A program made the translations under genes and the position numbers. 37,218 bases of DNA from Methylibium sp. (GTDB lineage Bacteria > Pseudomonadota > Gammaproteobacteria > Burkholderiales > Burkholderiaceae_C), in NCBI RefSeq assembly GCF_013817345.1, contig NZ_JACDCW010000034.1, forward strand, positions 1-37,218, in the 5' to 3' direction. Below, piece after piece: positions 1 to 10,067 of this stretch (its first letter is position 1; the number at the start of each line of letters is the position of its first letter). The notes below the pieces were generated by a model. It ran no database searches, was not told the DNA's origin, and saw nothing but the letters and a program-made list of their open reading frames with translations.

Positions 1-1456
1 CATGCGCCGCGATCTTCTTGTACATCAGCGGCTGGGTCATCGAGGGCGTGTCCTGCTCGTTGTGACCCAGCTTGCGGAAGCAGATGATGTCGACCACCAC
101 GTCCTTGTTGAACTCCTGGCGGTAGTCGAGCGCGAGCTGCGTGCACAACACGACTGCTTCGGGGTCGTCGCCGTTCACGTGCAGCACGGGCGCCTCGATC
201 ATCTTGACCACGTCGGTGCAATACAGCGTGGAACGCGAGTCGCGCGGATCGCTAGTGGTGAAGCCGATCTGGTTGTTGATGACGATGTGCACCGTGCCGC
301 CGGTGTAGTAGCCGCGCGTCTGTGCCAGCGCCAGCGTTTCCATCACCACGCCCTGGCCGGCGAACGCGGCGTCGCCGTGCACGAGCACCGGCAACACGGT
401 GTCGCCTTCGGCGTCGCCGCGGCGGTCAAGGCGCGCCTTGACCGAGCCTTCGACCACCGGGTTGACGATCTCCAGGTGCGAAGGATTGAAGGCCAGGCTC
501 AGGTGGATCGGGCCGCCGCGGGTGGTGACGTCGCTCGAGAAGCCCTGGTGGTACTTCACGTCGCCGGACGGCAGGTCTTCCTTGGCGGTGTGGTCGAACT
601 CGCTGAACAGATCCTTCGGCGCCTTGCGCAAGGTGTTCACCAGCACATTGAGCCGGCCGCGGTGCGCCATGCCGATGACGATCTCCTGCACGCCGAGCTC
701 GCCGCCGCGCTGCAGCAGTTCGTCCATCGAGCAGATGAAGCTCTCGCTGCCTTCGAGCGAGAAGCGCTTCTGGCCGACGTACTTGGTATGCAGGAAGCGC
801 TCAAGGCCTTCGGCTGCGGTGAGGCGCTCGAGGATGTGCGTCTTCTCGTCCGCGCTGAAGCTGGGTTTGGAGCGGATGCGCTCCAGGCGCTCCTGCCACC
901 AGCGCTTCTCGCCCGGCTCGGTGATGTGCATGAACTCCGCACCGATCGTGCCGCAGTAGGTTTCGCGCAGCGCCTGCACGATCTCGCGCAGCGTCTGCTG
1001 CTCGGCCGTGGTGAAGTAGGTGTTCGTGGCGCTGAACGTGATGTCCATGTCGGACTCGGTCAGGTCGTAGAACACCGGCTCGAGTTCGGGGATCTTCGGC
1101 CGTTCGGCGCGCTTGAGCGGATCGAGGTCGGCCCAGCGCGCGCCCAACGACCGGTAGGCCGCAATCAGCGACTGCACGTGAACCTGCTTGCGCGCGACCG
1201 CCAGTTCGGCGGCGCTCGCCTTCACCGCGAAGGCGTTCGCCTTGGCGCGCTGTGCGAAGGATTCGATGACCGGGGCGTGGGCCACATCGCGGGCCTCGGA
1301 GCCATCACCCGCGGGAACGTTCTGGAGGGCGTCGAAGTAGGAACGCCAGTTCTCGGGCACGGAGCCCGGATTGTCCAGATAGGCCTCGTACAACTCTTCG
1401 ACATAGGGCGCGTTGCCCCCGAACAGGTACGAGTTCGAGCGGTGGTGCTGCATCAT
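1..1456 (-). CDS. sucA: 2-oxoglutarate dehydrogenase E1 component, N-terminal part (cut by window edge)
   Basis: This is the thiamine-diphosphate-dependent E1 subunit of the TCA-cycle 2-oxoglutarate dehydrogenase complex, which decarboxylates 2-oxoglutarate and passes the succinyl group to E2 (SucB). About 485 N-terminal residues are present; the family is usually about 930-950 residues, so roughly half lies beyond position 1. The N-terminus has the family's docking segment (SYLFGGNAPYVEELYEAYL). Further in are the HRGRLNVL motif and the ThDP-binding region, which runs from LVHGDAAFAGQG to VINNQIGFTTSDP. The start is the first of two ATG codons (1456-1454), preceded by a good Shine-Dalgarno sequence (GAAAGGTGAG). 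sucB and lpd would be expected to follow to the left. The plus-strand reading frame across the same bases is a GC-rich shadow. Confidence 0.97.
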   Translation of the reverse strand, partial: MMQHHRSNSYLFGGNAPYVEELYEAYLDNPGSVPENWRSYFDALQNVPAGDGSEARDVAHAPVIESFAQRAKANAFAVKASAAELAVARKQVHVQSLIAAYRSLGARWADLDPLKRAERPKIPELEPVFYDLTESDMDITFSATNTYFTTAEQQTLREIVQALRETYCGTIGAEFMHITEPGEKRWWQERLERIRSKPSFSADEKTHILERLTAAEGLERFLHTKYVGQKRFSLEGSESFICSMDELLQRGGELGVQEIVIGMAHRGRLNVLVNTLRKAPKDLFSEFDHTAKEDLPSGDVKYHQGFSSDVTTRGGPIHLSLAFNPSHLEIVNPVVEGSVKARLDRRGDAEGDTVLPVLVHGDAAFAGQGVVMETLALAQTRGYYTGGTVHIVINNQIGFTTSDPRDSRSTLYCTDVVKMIEAPVLHVNGDDPEAVVLCTQLALDYRQEFNKDVVVDIICFRKLGHNEQDTPSMTQPLMYKKIAAH

Positions 1457-1736
1457 TTCGCTCACCTTTCACCCCGGTCTGCGAGGCGTTGGCTGGTTAT
1501 GAAAAAACCTTCCGCGACACGGCTGAACCGGTTGGCGGATTGCGACCCGCCTTTGCTTGTTCGACTGAACCAGAAAAGGGGACGGGAAGGACCGAATTGC
1601 GGGGGTGACTGTAGCACCGGGACCTGTTCGCGAAAGGCGCCAAGCGCCGATCGATACGCCTCGCAGCCCGGATTTCCTGGCCGTTGCCGTTCCCGCGCGG
1701 GGCAGCCAGGCCCGTGCGGATGCCGTTGTCTGCGGC
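1457..1736. other. Intergenic region upstream of sucA (280 bp)
   Basis: This is the longest gene-free stretch between complete neighbours. It should carry the sucA promoter and the end of the hslO transcript. Near the sucA start I see only the Shine-Dalgarno sequence. A weak minus-strand -10-like TACAGT lies at 1613-1608 with no convincing -35. A small perfect hairpin (GGCGC-CAA-GCGCC, 1636-1648) is followed on the minus strand by only three T residues, so it is at best a weak terminator for hslO. No small ORF here looks real. Confidence 0.4.
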
Positions 1737-2702
1737 TCAGTGCACCGCACTCGGCGCCGGCGGCTGGTCGCGTGGCGATGTGAAGACCTCGCCGACGTCC
1801 ACCGCGTCGAAGCGGTACTGCGCCCCGCAGAACTCGCAGCCCACTTCCGCCGTACCACGCTCTTCGATCAGCCCGTCGATCTCCTCGCGGCCCAGGCTGC
1901 GCAGCATGTGCGCGACGCGCTGGCGCGAACAGCGGCACTCGAAGCGCGGGCCATGCGCGCCCTCGAGCGGGGGAAAACGGCGCAGCGTTTCTTCCCAGAA
2001 CAAGCGGTGCAGCAGCTTGTCAGCGGGAAGCGTGAGCAGCTCCTCGCGGGTCAGCGTGCCGGCGAGAAGCGCGACGCGCCGGTAGTCCTCGCTCAGGCCG
2101 ATGCCGTCCTCGTTCTTCGCGCCGAGGTTGCCGCTGCCTTCGACCGGCAGGCGCTGGATCAGCAGACCGGCCGCGACCTGGCCATCGGCGGCGAGCACGA
2201 GCTTGGTGTCGAGCTGCTCGGACTGCAGCATGTAGTGCTCCAGCACCTCGGAGAGCTGCTGGAGCGGCTCGCGCAGGTCTCCGTGAAGGCCGACGACGCC
2301 TTGGTAGGGCTGCTGGCCGGGCTGCTTGTCGTTCGGATCGAGCGTGATCGCGCAGCGGCCCTGCCCGCCCACGTTCACCAGCGCTTCGAGCCCGGCGCCC
2401 TGCGCCACCTCCCCGGTCACCGTGGCAGTGGCGCGCAATGCCAGATCGGGCTGCACTTCGGCGACCGCCAGCCGCACCGGCCCGTCGCCCTGGATCTGCA
2501 GCACCAGTGCGCCGTCGAACTTGATGTTGGCCTGCATCAGCACGCCGGCCGCGGCCATTTCGCCGAGCAGGTCGCGCACCGGCTCGGGATAGCCGCCGGC
2601 CTTCTCGCGACGCTGCAGCAGCTCGGTCCAGGCGCCAGTCAGGCGCACCAGCATGCCGCGCACCGGCAGGCCCTCGAAGATGAATTTGTGGAGTTCGCTC
2701 AT
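1737..2702 (-). CDS. hslO: Hsp33 redox-regulated holdase chaperone
   Basis: This cytoplasmic chaperone is activated by oxidation. In reduced cells four cysteines bind zinc; disulfide formation releases zinc and unfolds the linker so the protein can hold unfolding clients. The 321-residue product is a little longer than the usual 290-300. It has the Hsp33 N-terminal domain and a C-terminal redox switch. The cysteines are Cys256 and Cys258 (ECRC, the CxC pair) and Cys289 and Cys292 (CEFC, the CxxC pair), so the switch is intact. It starts 16 bases after the gamma-carbonic anhydrase stop and is probably cotranscribed with it from the promoter proposed at 3266-3293. The start ATG (2702) gives a normal Hsp33 N-terminus. 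Confidence 0.96.
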   Translation of the reverse strand: MSELHKFIFEGLPVRGMLVRLTGAWTELLQRREKAGGYPEPVRDLLGEMAAAGVLMQANIKFDGALVLQIQGDGPVRLAVAEVQPDLALRATATVTGEVAQGAGLEALVNVGGQGRCAITLDPNDKQPGQQPYQGVVGLHGDLREPLQQLSEVLEHYMLQSEQLDTKLVLAADGQVAAGLLIQRLPVEGSGNLGAKNEDGIGLSEDYRRVALLAGTLTREELLTLPADKLLHRLFWEETLRRFPPLEGAHGPRFECRCSRQRVAHMLRSLGREEIDGLIEERGTAEVGCEFCGAQYRFDAVDVGEVFTSPRDQPPAPSAVH

Positions 2703-2718
2703 CGGTCTCAGATGGAGT

Positions 2719-3243
2719 TCAATCGATGCGCTTCAACGCGGTCTTGTAGTGCTGCGCCCGCTCTATGTAGCTCTGCGTTGCCTGCCGCATGCGCGCAAGG
2801 TCGGCCTCGCCCAGCGGGCGCACCGCCTTGGCCGGGCTGCCCAGGATCAGCATGCCTTCGGCGAACTCCTTGCCCTCGGTGACCAGCGCGCCGGCGCCGA
2901 CCAGGCAATTGCGGCCGATCTTCGCGCCGTTGAGCACCACCGCCTGAATGCCGATCAACGCCCCGTCGCCGATGGTGCAGCCGTGCAGCATGGTCTGGTG
3001 GCCGACGGTGACACCCTCGCCCACGACCAGCGGGTAGCCGGGATCGGTGTGCAGCACGCTGCCCTCCTGCACGTTGGAGTTGCGGCCGATGGTGATCGGC
3101 TCGTTGTCGCCGCGCAAGGTGGCTTGCGACCACACGCTGGCACCTTCGGCGAGCGTCACCGCGCCGATCAGCTCGGCGCTCTCGGCGACGTACGCGCGCT
3201 CATGCACTTGCGGTGAGCGCCCGTCGATCTGGAACAAGGCCAT
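2719..3243 (-). CDS. Gamma-class carbonic anhydrase family protein
   Basis: This is a left-handed beta-helix (hexapeptide repeat) protein of 174 residues in the gamma-carbonic anhydrase / PaaY / YrdA group. The repeats span about residues 15-140 and include VGEGVTVGHQTMLHGCTIG. The three histidines that bind the trimer-interface metal are present: His65 (LHTD), His82 (VGHQ) and His87 (LHGC). The metal site is therefore intact, but many homologues of this short type show little carbonic anhydrase activity, so the reaction is unproven. The start is ATG 3243, with GGAG 7-10 bases upstream. The longer open frame upstream lacks family similarity. It sits between a COG0523 GTPase gene and hslO. Confidence 0.93.
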   Translation of the reverse strand: MALFQIDGRSPQVHERAYVAESAELIGAVTLAEGASVWSQATLRGDNEPITIGRNSNVQEGSVLHTDPGYPLVVGEGVTVGHQTMLHGCTIGDGALIGIQAVVLNGAKIGRNCLVGAGALVTEGKEFAEGMLILGSPAKAVRPLGEADLARMRQATQSYIERAQHYKTALKRID

Positions 3244-3265
3244 GCGCCACTCCGGCAAAGCGACG

Positions 3266-3293
3266 ATTTTACGGAGACCGACCGCCTGGTCCC
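3266..3293 (-). promoter_or_regulatory. Putative sigma-70 promoter for gamma-carbonic anhydrase and hslO
   Basis: On the minus strand a near-consensus -10 (TAAAAT, 3271-3266) is preceded 16 bases upstream by a weak -35 (GGGACC, 3293-3288). Transcription would begin near 3259 and give a leader of about 15 bases that contains the GGAG ribosome-binding site. The AT-rich -10 stands out against the GC-rich surroundings. The 119-base gap after cobW also fits a separate start of transcription. Confidence 0.4.
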
Positions 3294-3362
3294 GAGCCGA
3301 TCCCCGCAAAGCCGCACTGGCCTGCTGCAGTTGGCCGCCGCCGCCGAGGGCGGGGCCGCCCG

Positions 3363-4391
3363 TCAGCCTCTCGGCGACATGTACTCGGACGCAGCTTGGC
3401 CGCTGACTGCCGGCCGGGCTGGATCGAAAACACCCTCGAGTAGCGCTGCGGGAAGACGGCCACGAAGGCCGATCGCGACGACACCCACGCCGCTCGCGGG
3501 GCGCTCGAAGGCCTTGCGCAAGGAGCCGCGGCGACCTGCGAACTGGATCTCGGCCCACTCGAATTCGTCGGTGTGAACCCATCCTTTCAGACGCAACACA
3601 CCCGCCGGCATGTCGCGCAGCCACGCACGCAAGGCCGCGGCCGACAAGCTCTGGGCGGGCCGGCACGACCAGGTATCGAACAAGGCGCCGTGGTCATGCG
3701 GCTGCTCGTCCTGCGCATCACCGCCGTGCTCGTGAGGCGCTACATCACAGGCGGCAAGCCCGTCGCGGTGCCGGTCCTGCGGCGGCAACAGCGCGGCGCC
3801 GGTGAGCACCGGCAGCGGCACCTCCGCATTCGCCGTCTCGAACACCGGCGCCGCGCCGGCCACCGACGCGACCCACTCGCGCACGCGTGCAAGTTCGGCC
3901 ACATAGATCAGATCGGTCTTGTTGACGACGATCAGGTCCGCCGATCTCAGCTGCCGCTCGAGCGAATCGGCAAGCAGTGGATCGAGCGCCTGCTCCAGCG
4001 CCGCACTGGCATCGAGCACGACGATCACGCCGTCGAGCGTGAGGCCCGGATCGGCCAGGCCTACCTGGGCGATCCGCCAGGGGTCGGAAACGCCGCTGGC
4101 CTCGATGATCACCGCGTCGAAGGGCGGCGTCGATTCGAGCACGCCGATCAGCGCGGTCGTCAGGTCGTCGCCGATGGAGCAGCAGACGCAACCATTGGTC
4201 AGCGCGATCGTGTCGCCGGCGCTGGCGGCGATCAGATCGACGTCGATGTTGAGCGCACCGAAGTCATTGACCAGCACCGCCAGCCGACGGCCGCCGGCGT
4301 CGCGCAACCAGCGATTGAGCAGGGTCGTCTTGCCGGCGCCCAGAAAGCCGCCGATGACAGTCAGCGGCAACCGCGGCCGAGACGCGTCCAC
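3363..4391 (-). CDS. COG0523 / CobW-family GTPase (putative metallochaperone)
   Basis: The product is a 342-residue SIMIBI-class P-loop GTPase of the COG0523 (CobW/YeiR/ZagA) family; members use GTP hydrolysis to deliver or handle metals such as zinc or cobalt. The Walker A motif is GGFLGAGKTT (14-23). The family-defining metal-binding CxCC motif is NGCVCC (to residue 71). NKTD (157-160) gives guanine specificity. A His/Asp-rich stretch around residues 205-225 (PHEHGG...QPHDHG) is a likely extra metal-binding loop. A CobW C-terminal domain follows (LKGWVHTDEFEWAEIQFAG). The GTG start (4391-4389) is inferred: it lies two bases after the amidohydrolase stop and just before the conserved PLTVIGGFLGAGKT, which implies translational coupling. 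The metal cannot be read from sequence. Confidence 0.93.
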   Translation of the reverse strand: MDASRPRLPLTVIGGFLGAGKTTLLNRWLRDAGGRRLAVLVNDFGALNIDVDLIAASAGDTIALTNGCVCCSIGDDLTTALIGVLESTPPFDAVIIEASGVSDPWRIAQVGLADPGLTLDGVIVVLDASAALEQALDPLLADSLERQLRSADLIVVNKTDLIYVAELARVREWVASVAGAAPVFETANAEVPLPVLTGAALLPPQDRHRDGLAACDVAPHEHGGDAQDEQPHDHGALFDTWSCRPAQSLSAAALRAWLRDMPAGVLRLKGWVHTDEFEWAEIQFAGRRGSLRKAFERPASGVGVVAIGLRGRLPAALLEGVFDPARPAVSGQAASEYMSPRG

Positions 4392-4393
4392 GC

Positions 4394-6037
4394 TCAGCGG
4401 CCCGGCAGCGGCAACACACGCCCGCCGAGCACCGTGCCGGCCACTCGAACGTCCTTGAGCGCGCTCGCCGCAACGCCGTGCGGATCGTCGTCCAGCACGC
4501 AGAAGTCGGCGAACTTGCCGACTTCGATCGAGCCGATGCGCCCGTCGAGGCCGAGCGTGAACGCCGCACCCATCGTGATGGCGTACAGCGCATCGGCCAC
4601 GCTGATGCATTCGCTCTTGCCGAGCACGCGTCCGGACGAAGTCAGCCGGTTGGCGGCGCACCAGGCGGTGAACAGCGGGCCGAGCGGCGTGATCGGCGCA
4701 TCGGAATGGATGGCCAGCGGCACGCCGTTCGCCAACGCGGTGGCGCACGCATCCATGCGGCACGCGCGATCGGGGCCCATGGTCAGCGCGTAGTGCGCGT
4801 CGCCCCAGTAGTACAGGTGGTTGGCGAACAGGTTCACGCACATGCCGAGCCGCGCCATGCGCCGGAACTGCGCGGCGTCGGCCATCTGGCAATGCTGCAG
4901 CGTGTGGCGGTGGTCGGCGCGCGGGTGCTTGCGCAGCGCCGCTTCGACGGCGTCGATCGCGAGCTCGGTGGCCTCGTCGCCGTTGGTGTGAATGTGCAGT
5001 TGCAGTCCCTCGGCATGGAAGTATTCGATGGCTGCAGTCAACTCCGCGGGCGATCCGATCCAGATGCCGTTCTCGTGCCCGTTGAAGTAGCCGGGCCAGC
5101 GCACGCGTGCCGTGAAGCCCTGGATCGAACCGTCGACGACGATCTTGATCGCCCCGAAATGCAGCTTGTCGGTGTTGCGCGCCATCCGCTCGCGCACGCG
5201 CGCCGCGCCGGCCTCGCGCGACACGCTGCCGTCCAGGCTCACATAGGCCGGCACGATGCGCACCGGATAGTCGTCTTCGGCCGTGATGCGTTGCAGCAGC
5301 TCGGCGCTCTCGTCCGCCAGGTCGTTGACGAGGTCGGTGGCGGTGGTCACGCCGGCGAGCTGCGCGATCTGGCCGAACTTGCGGAGCCCGGGTTCGCTGG
5401 TGGCGGTGATGCGAAAGATGTTGCCGATCAGCCGCGAGATCGGAAACATCGCGGCGAATTCCAGCAACTCGCCGGTCGGCTCGCCATTGCCCGACTTCAC
5501 CACGCCCTCCACCTCGGTATCGCGCGTGATGCCGGCTTGCGCCAGCGCGGCCGAGTTGACGTTCATCAGGTGCTGGCTCGCATGCAGGATCACGACCGGC
5601 CTTGCTGTCGAAACCCGGTCGAGATGCCGCACCGTCATGCGCTCGCTGCCGAGGAAGATCGGATCGAAGCCCCAGGCGACCAGCGGCTGCTTCGGATCGC
5701 TCAGCGTGGCCTCGATGTCGGCGAGCCGCTGCACCACGTCCTCGAAGCTGCCGCAGCCCGGCCACACCTTGCCGTCCGGCGCCGTGCGGGCGTGGAAACC
5801 GACGAACGGAAACTGCCACAGGCCGCCCGCCATCAGATGCGAGTGCCCCTCGACCAGGCCGGGCATCAGCACCTGCTCCGAGAAACGCGTGTCGAGGCTG
5901 AAGTCGCCCCACTCGCGCATGCGCTCCAGGTCACCCACCGCAAGCACCTTGCCGTCGCGCACCGCGACATGGGTCGCCTTGGGCTGCATCGGGTTCATCG
6001 TGATGATCTTGCGGGCCTGAAATACGGTCGTGCTCAT
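4394..6037 (-). CDS. YtcJ-like amidohydrolase (Amidohydro_3 family)
   Basis: This is a metal-dependent hydrolase of 547 residues in the amidohydrolase superfamily, YtcJ/NfdA-like group, predicted to hydrolyse an amide or related bond; the substrate is unknown. The N-terminal small beta domain is followed by the metal-binding HxH (GHSHLM, His65 and His67). Later metal or catalytic motifs are HIHTNGDEA, HCQMAD and the Asp in HSDAPITP. The ATG at 6037 (MSTTVFQARK) is chosen over an upstream in-frame ATG at 6100 because family similarity begins there. It follows dppF by 99 bases and is almost fused to the CobW-family GTPase gene. Context suggests it processes something imported by the Dpp-type transporter, possibly with metal supplied by the GTPase. 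Both are inferences. Confidence 0.9.
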   Translation of the reverse strand: MSTTVFQARKIITMNPMQPKATHVAVRDGKVLAVGDLERMREWGDFSLDTRFSEQVLMPGLVEGHSHLMAGGLWQFPFVGFHARTAPDGKVWPGCGSFEDVVQRLADIEATLSDPKQPLVAWGFDPIFLGSERMTVRHLDRVSTARPVVILHASQHLMNVNSAALAQAGITRDTEVEGVVKSGNGEPTGELLEFAAMFPISRLIGNIFRITATSEPGLRKFGQIAQLAGVTTATDLVNDLADESAELLQRITAEDDYPVRIVPAYVSLDGSVSREAGAARVRERMARNTDKLHFGAIKIVVDGSIQGFTARVRWPGYFNGHENGIWIGSPAELTAAIEYFHAEGLQLHIHTNGDEATELAIDAVEAALRKHPRADHRHTLQHCQMADAAQFRRMARLGMCVNLFANHLYYWGDAHYALTMGPDRACRMDACATALANGVPLAIHSDAPITPLGPLFTAWCAANRLTSSGRVLGKSECISVADALYAITMGAAFTLGLDGRIGSIEVGKFADFCVLDDDPHGVAASALKDVRVAGTVLGGRVLPLPGR

Positions 6038-6136
6038 GGTGTTTCGTGATGAAGAAGGTCTGGTCGCGCCAGCATGCAGCAGGAGTCGTCCGGACAGCAT
6101 GCAGCTTGCGTGGGCGAGGCGCTGCAGCGATTCGCG

Positions 6137-7167
6137 TCAGGCCGATTGCATGCGGATGATCGGGATCGGCGTGCCGCCCGCCATGTCGATGCGGCGACAA
6201 GCGACCCAGTGGCCGGGCGAGAGTTCGCGCAACGGCGGCGGTTCGGCGACGCAGGCCGGCTCAGCGGCGGGGCAGCGGCCGGCGAAACGACAGCCCGCTG
6301 GCGGATCGATGGGGCTCGGCGGATCGCCGCTCAACTTAATGCGCTGCGCCGCACGGGTGCGTCCGCCCTTGACCGTCGGCACCGCCGACATCAGCGCCAC
6401 GCTGTAGGGATGCAGAGGATTGGCGAAGAACTCGCGGCGCGGGGCGCGCTCGACGATCTGACCGAGGTACATCACCGCGATCTCGTCGCAGATGTGCTCG
6501 ACGACCGCCATGTCATGCGAGATGAACAAGTAGGTCAGGCCGAGCTCGCGCTGCAGCCGCACCAGCAGGTTGAGGATCTGCGCGCGGATCGCGACGTCGA
6601 GCGCCGACACCGGCTCGTCGCAGATCACCAGCTCCGGCTGCGTGGCGAGCGCGCGTGCGATGTTGATGCGCTGCCGTTGGCCGCCGGAGAACTGATGCGG
6701 GAAAAGCCGCTGCTGCTCCGGCCTCAGGCCGACCGCGGTGAACAGCTCGGCCACCCGCTCGACCCTTTGCGCTGCCGTGCCGACCGCCATCAGGTCGAGC
6801 GGCGTGCGCACCGCGTCGCCGGCGCGCTGGCGCGGATTGAGCGAGGAGAACGGATCCTGGAAGATGAACTGCATGCGACGCCGCACCTGGCGCAGCGCCT
6901 CTGCGCCGAGCGCACCGAGGTCGGTGTTGCCGAGCCGCATCGTGCCCCCGGTGGCCGGAATGAGCCGCATCACCGCCAGCGCGGTGGTCGTCTTGCCGGA
7001 GCCCGATTCCCCGACCACCGCGAGCGTGCTGCCCTTGGGAATCGTGAACGACACACCGTCGACCGCCTTGACGACTTCGGGCGGCTTGAACCAGCCCTTC
7101 TTCGCGCGCGGGAAATGAACCTTCAGATCCTGGACAGACAGCAAGGGCGTCGCGGCTGTCGTGCTGC

Positions 7168-7171
<4 letters not shown>
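6137..7171 (-). CDS. dppF: Dipeptide/oligopeptide ABC transporter, ATP-binding protein (DppF/OppF type)
   Basis: This is the second cytoplasmic ATPase of a peptide-type ABC importer, 344 residues. It has Walker A (GESGSGKTTT), the ABC signature FSGGQRQRINIARAL and Walker B (LVICDEPVSALD). The C-terminal oligo_HPY region of peptide importers has its cysteine cluster (GCRFAGRCPAAEPAC). The ATG at 7171 overlaps the dppD stop as ATGA and has AAAGGAA upstream. It is the last gene of the transporter set, downstream of dppD and upstream of the amidohydrolase. It may equally be an opp/gsi-like system: the transported solute cannot be told from the ATPase. Confidence 0.94.
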
Positions 7172-8171
<1,000 letters not shown>

Positions 8172-8172
<1 letters not shown>

Positions 8173-9068
8173 CAGCGCTCCCTCAGCTTCGGGTTCAACG
8201 CGTCGTTGAGCCCGTCGCCGATCAGGCTGACCGCGAGCACGGTGACGAAGATCGCCGCACCGGGGAAGGCAACCGCCCACCAGCTCGAGAGGATGTACTG
8301 CCGGCTCGAGCCGATCATCAGGCCCCAGCTCATCTGGTTTGGGTCGCCCAGGCCGAGAAACGACAGCCCGGCCTCGAACAGGATGGCCGCGCCGACCGCC
8401 AGCGTTGCCGACACTACCAGGGGCGGCAGCGCGTTGGGCAGGATCACCTTCCAGATCAGGCGCGCGTTGCCGGCACCGATGGCCCGCTCGGCGCGCACGA
8501 ATTCGAGCCCGCGCACCTTCATGAACTCGGCGCGTGTCAGGCGCGCGGTGCCGGTCCAGCTGACGACGCCGATCGCCAGCGTGATGGTCACGAGGGTCGG
8601 CCCGAACAGCGTCACCAGCACCATGGCGAACAGCAATGCCGGCAAGACCTGGAAGAACTCGGTGACGCGCATCAGCAGGTTGTCGACACGGCCGCCGTAA
8701 AAGCCTGCCAGCGCACCGAGCGTGATGCCGATGACGACGGACAGCAGCGCCGCCACGCCGCCGACCAGCAGCGTGGCGCGGCCGCCGTAGATCAGCGTGG
8801 TCAGCACGTCGCGGCCGATGTAGTCGGTGCCGAGCCAGGCCTCCTCGGAGAGCGGCGGCGTCATCGGCGCGGCGACGATCTCGAACGGATCGGCCGGATA
8901 GATCCACGGCCCCGCGATGGCGACCAGCAGGACGAACAGCAACAGCGCGCTGCCGACGATGGACGACGGGTTGCGCGCGAACATGCGCAGCGCCTCCGCC
9001 CACGGGCCCTGCGCGACGGGCGCTGCTGCCGCGGCGGGCCGCTCAACGATCACCGCTGCGGTGTTCAT
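8172..9068 (-). CDS. dppC: Dipeptide/oligopeptide ABC transporter, permease (DppC/OppC type)
   Basis: This inner-membrane permease of 298 residues has a DppC-type N-terminal segment with one early membrane helix (about residues 35-57). A short periplasmic loop ([10 protein letters not shown], then [22 protein letters not shown]) follows, and then the BPD_transp_1 domain with about five helices and the cytoplasmic EAA loop. The ATG at 9068 ([11 protein letters not shown]) is preferred to a start 12 codons upstream because it gives an ATGA overlap with the dppB stop. It forms the membrane channel together with DppB. Confidence 0.93.
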
Positions 9069-10039
9069 GCGGTCTTGATCCTCGGGTCGATGAGCCGGTA
9101 GCACAGGTCGGTGAGCAGGTTCATCACGATCACGACGATGGACGAGAAGAGCAGCACGCCCAGGATCGTCGGGTAGTCGCGCCGCAGCACCGACTCGAAT
9201 GCGAGCCGGCCCAGGCCCGGCCAGTTGAAGACGGTCTCGACGAGGATCGCGCCGGCCAGCACGTTGCCGAACTGCAGGCCGAGCATGGTCACGACCGGCA
9301 GCACGGCGTTGCGCAGCGCGTGCTTGTAGAGCACGACGCGATCGGCCAGGCCCTTGGCACGCGCGGTGCGGATGAAGTCCGAGCCCAGAACGTCGAGCAT
9401 CGACGCGCGCGCCAGGCGGCTGTACTGGGCCAGGTAGACCAGCGCAAGCGACAGCGCCGGCAGCACCAGGTGGTGCAGCACATCGAGCGCGCCGGCCAGG
9501 CCGTCGGCCGTCGATGCGACCGAGCGCATGCCGGCGACGGGAAAGATCGGCAGCACCGACGCAAACAGGATGATCAGCATCATGCCCATCCAGAACACCG
9601 GCGCGGCGAAGCCGATCAGCGCCAGCACGGTGATCAGCTGCGACAGCCAGCCGTTGGGCTTGCGCGAGGACAGCACGCCGAGCGTGGTGCCGATGACGAA
9701 GGCGCCGAGCACGGCGCTGAGCACCAGCAGCAAGGTCGCCGGCACCCGCTCGGCGATGAGGCCGGCCACCGGCAGGTTGAAGAAGTACGAATAGCCGAGA
9801 TCGCCTTGCACGACCTTGCCGAGGTACACGCCGAGCTGCACCGGCAGCGGCTTGTCGAGCCCGTACTGGGTGCGCAATTGCGCCTTCAGCTCCTCCGACA
9901 TGCCGCCGCTGGCGCCGGCGATGGTCTCCACCGGATCGCCCGGCGCCGCATGCACCAGCACGAAGTTGAGCACCACCACCGCCAGCACCAGGGCCAGGCC
10001 CTGCAGCAGGTGCGTCAACGCGAAGCGCGCGGCTTTCAT
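9065..10039 (-). CDS. dppB: Dipeptide/oligopeptide ABC transporter, permease (DppB/OppB type)
   Basis: This inner-membrane permease has 324 residues, a usual DppB length. The first helix is at about residues 10-30 (LLQGLALVLAVVVLNFVLVH), followed by the DppB-typical segment HAAPGDPVETIAG. Five further helices follow. The EAA-type loop (ARAKGLADRVVLYKHALRNAVLPVV) contacts the ATPases. The start lies 28 bases after the dppA stop. Gene order dppA-B-C-D-F is the standard order for this importer class. Confidence 0.94.
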   Translation of the reverse strand: MKAARFALTHLLQGLALVLAVVVLNFVLVHAAPGDPVETIAGASGGMSEELKAQLRTQYGLDKPLPVQLGVYLGKVVQGDLGYSYFFNLPVAGLIAERVPATLLLVLSAVLGAFVIGTTLGVLSSRKPNGWLSQLITVLALIGFAAPVFWMGMMLIILFASVLPIFPVAGMRSVASTADGLAGALDVLHHLVLPALSLALVYLAQYSRLARASMLDVLGSDFIRTARAKGLADRVVLYKHALRNAVLPVVTMLGLQFGNVLAGAILVETVFNWPGLGRLAFESVLRRDYPTILGVLLFSSIVVIVMNLLTDLCYRLIDPRIKTA

Positions 10040-10067
10040 GGCAGGCTCTTGCGCAAGGGACCCGCGC

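Noticed and set aside
1636-1648. Small hairpin in the hslO-sucA gap, as an intrinsic terminator
   Set aside because: The stem is five pairs and the T-run only three bases, too weak to call as a separate feature.
2-1783. 593-codon plus-strand open frame
   Set aside because: It is antisense to sucA, whose protein matches its family throughout. Long antisense frames are expected in GC-rich DNA, and this translation is His/Arg/Val-rich without any known domain.
4478-6049. 523-codon plus-strand open frame over the amidohydrolase gene
   Set aside because: The amidohydrolase shows all its metal motifs in the minus frame; this frame is its shadow.
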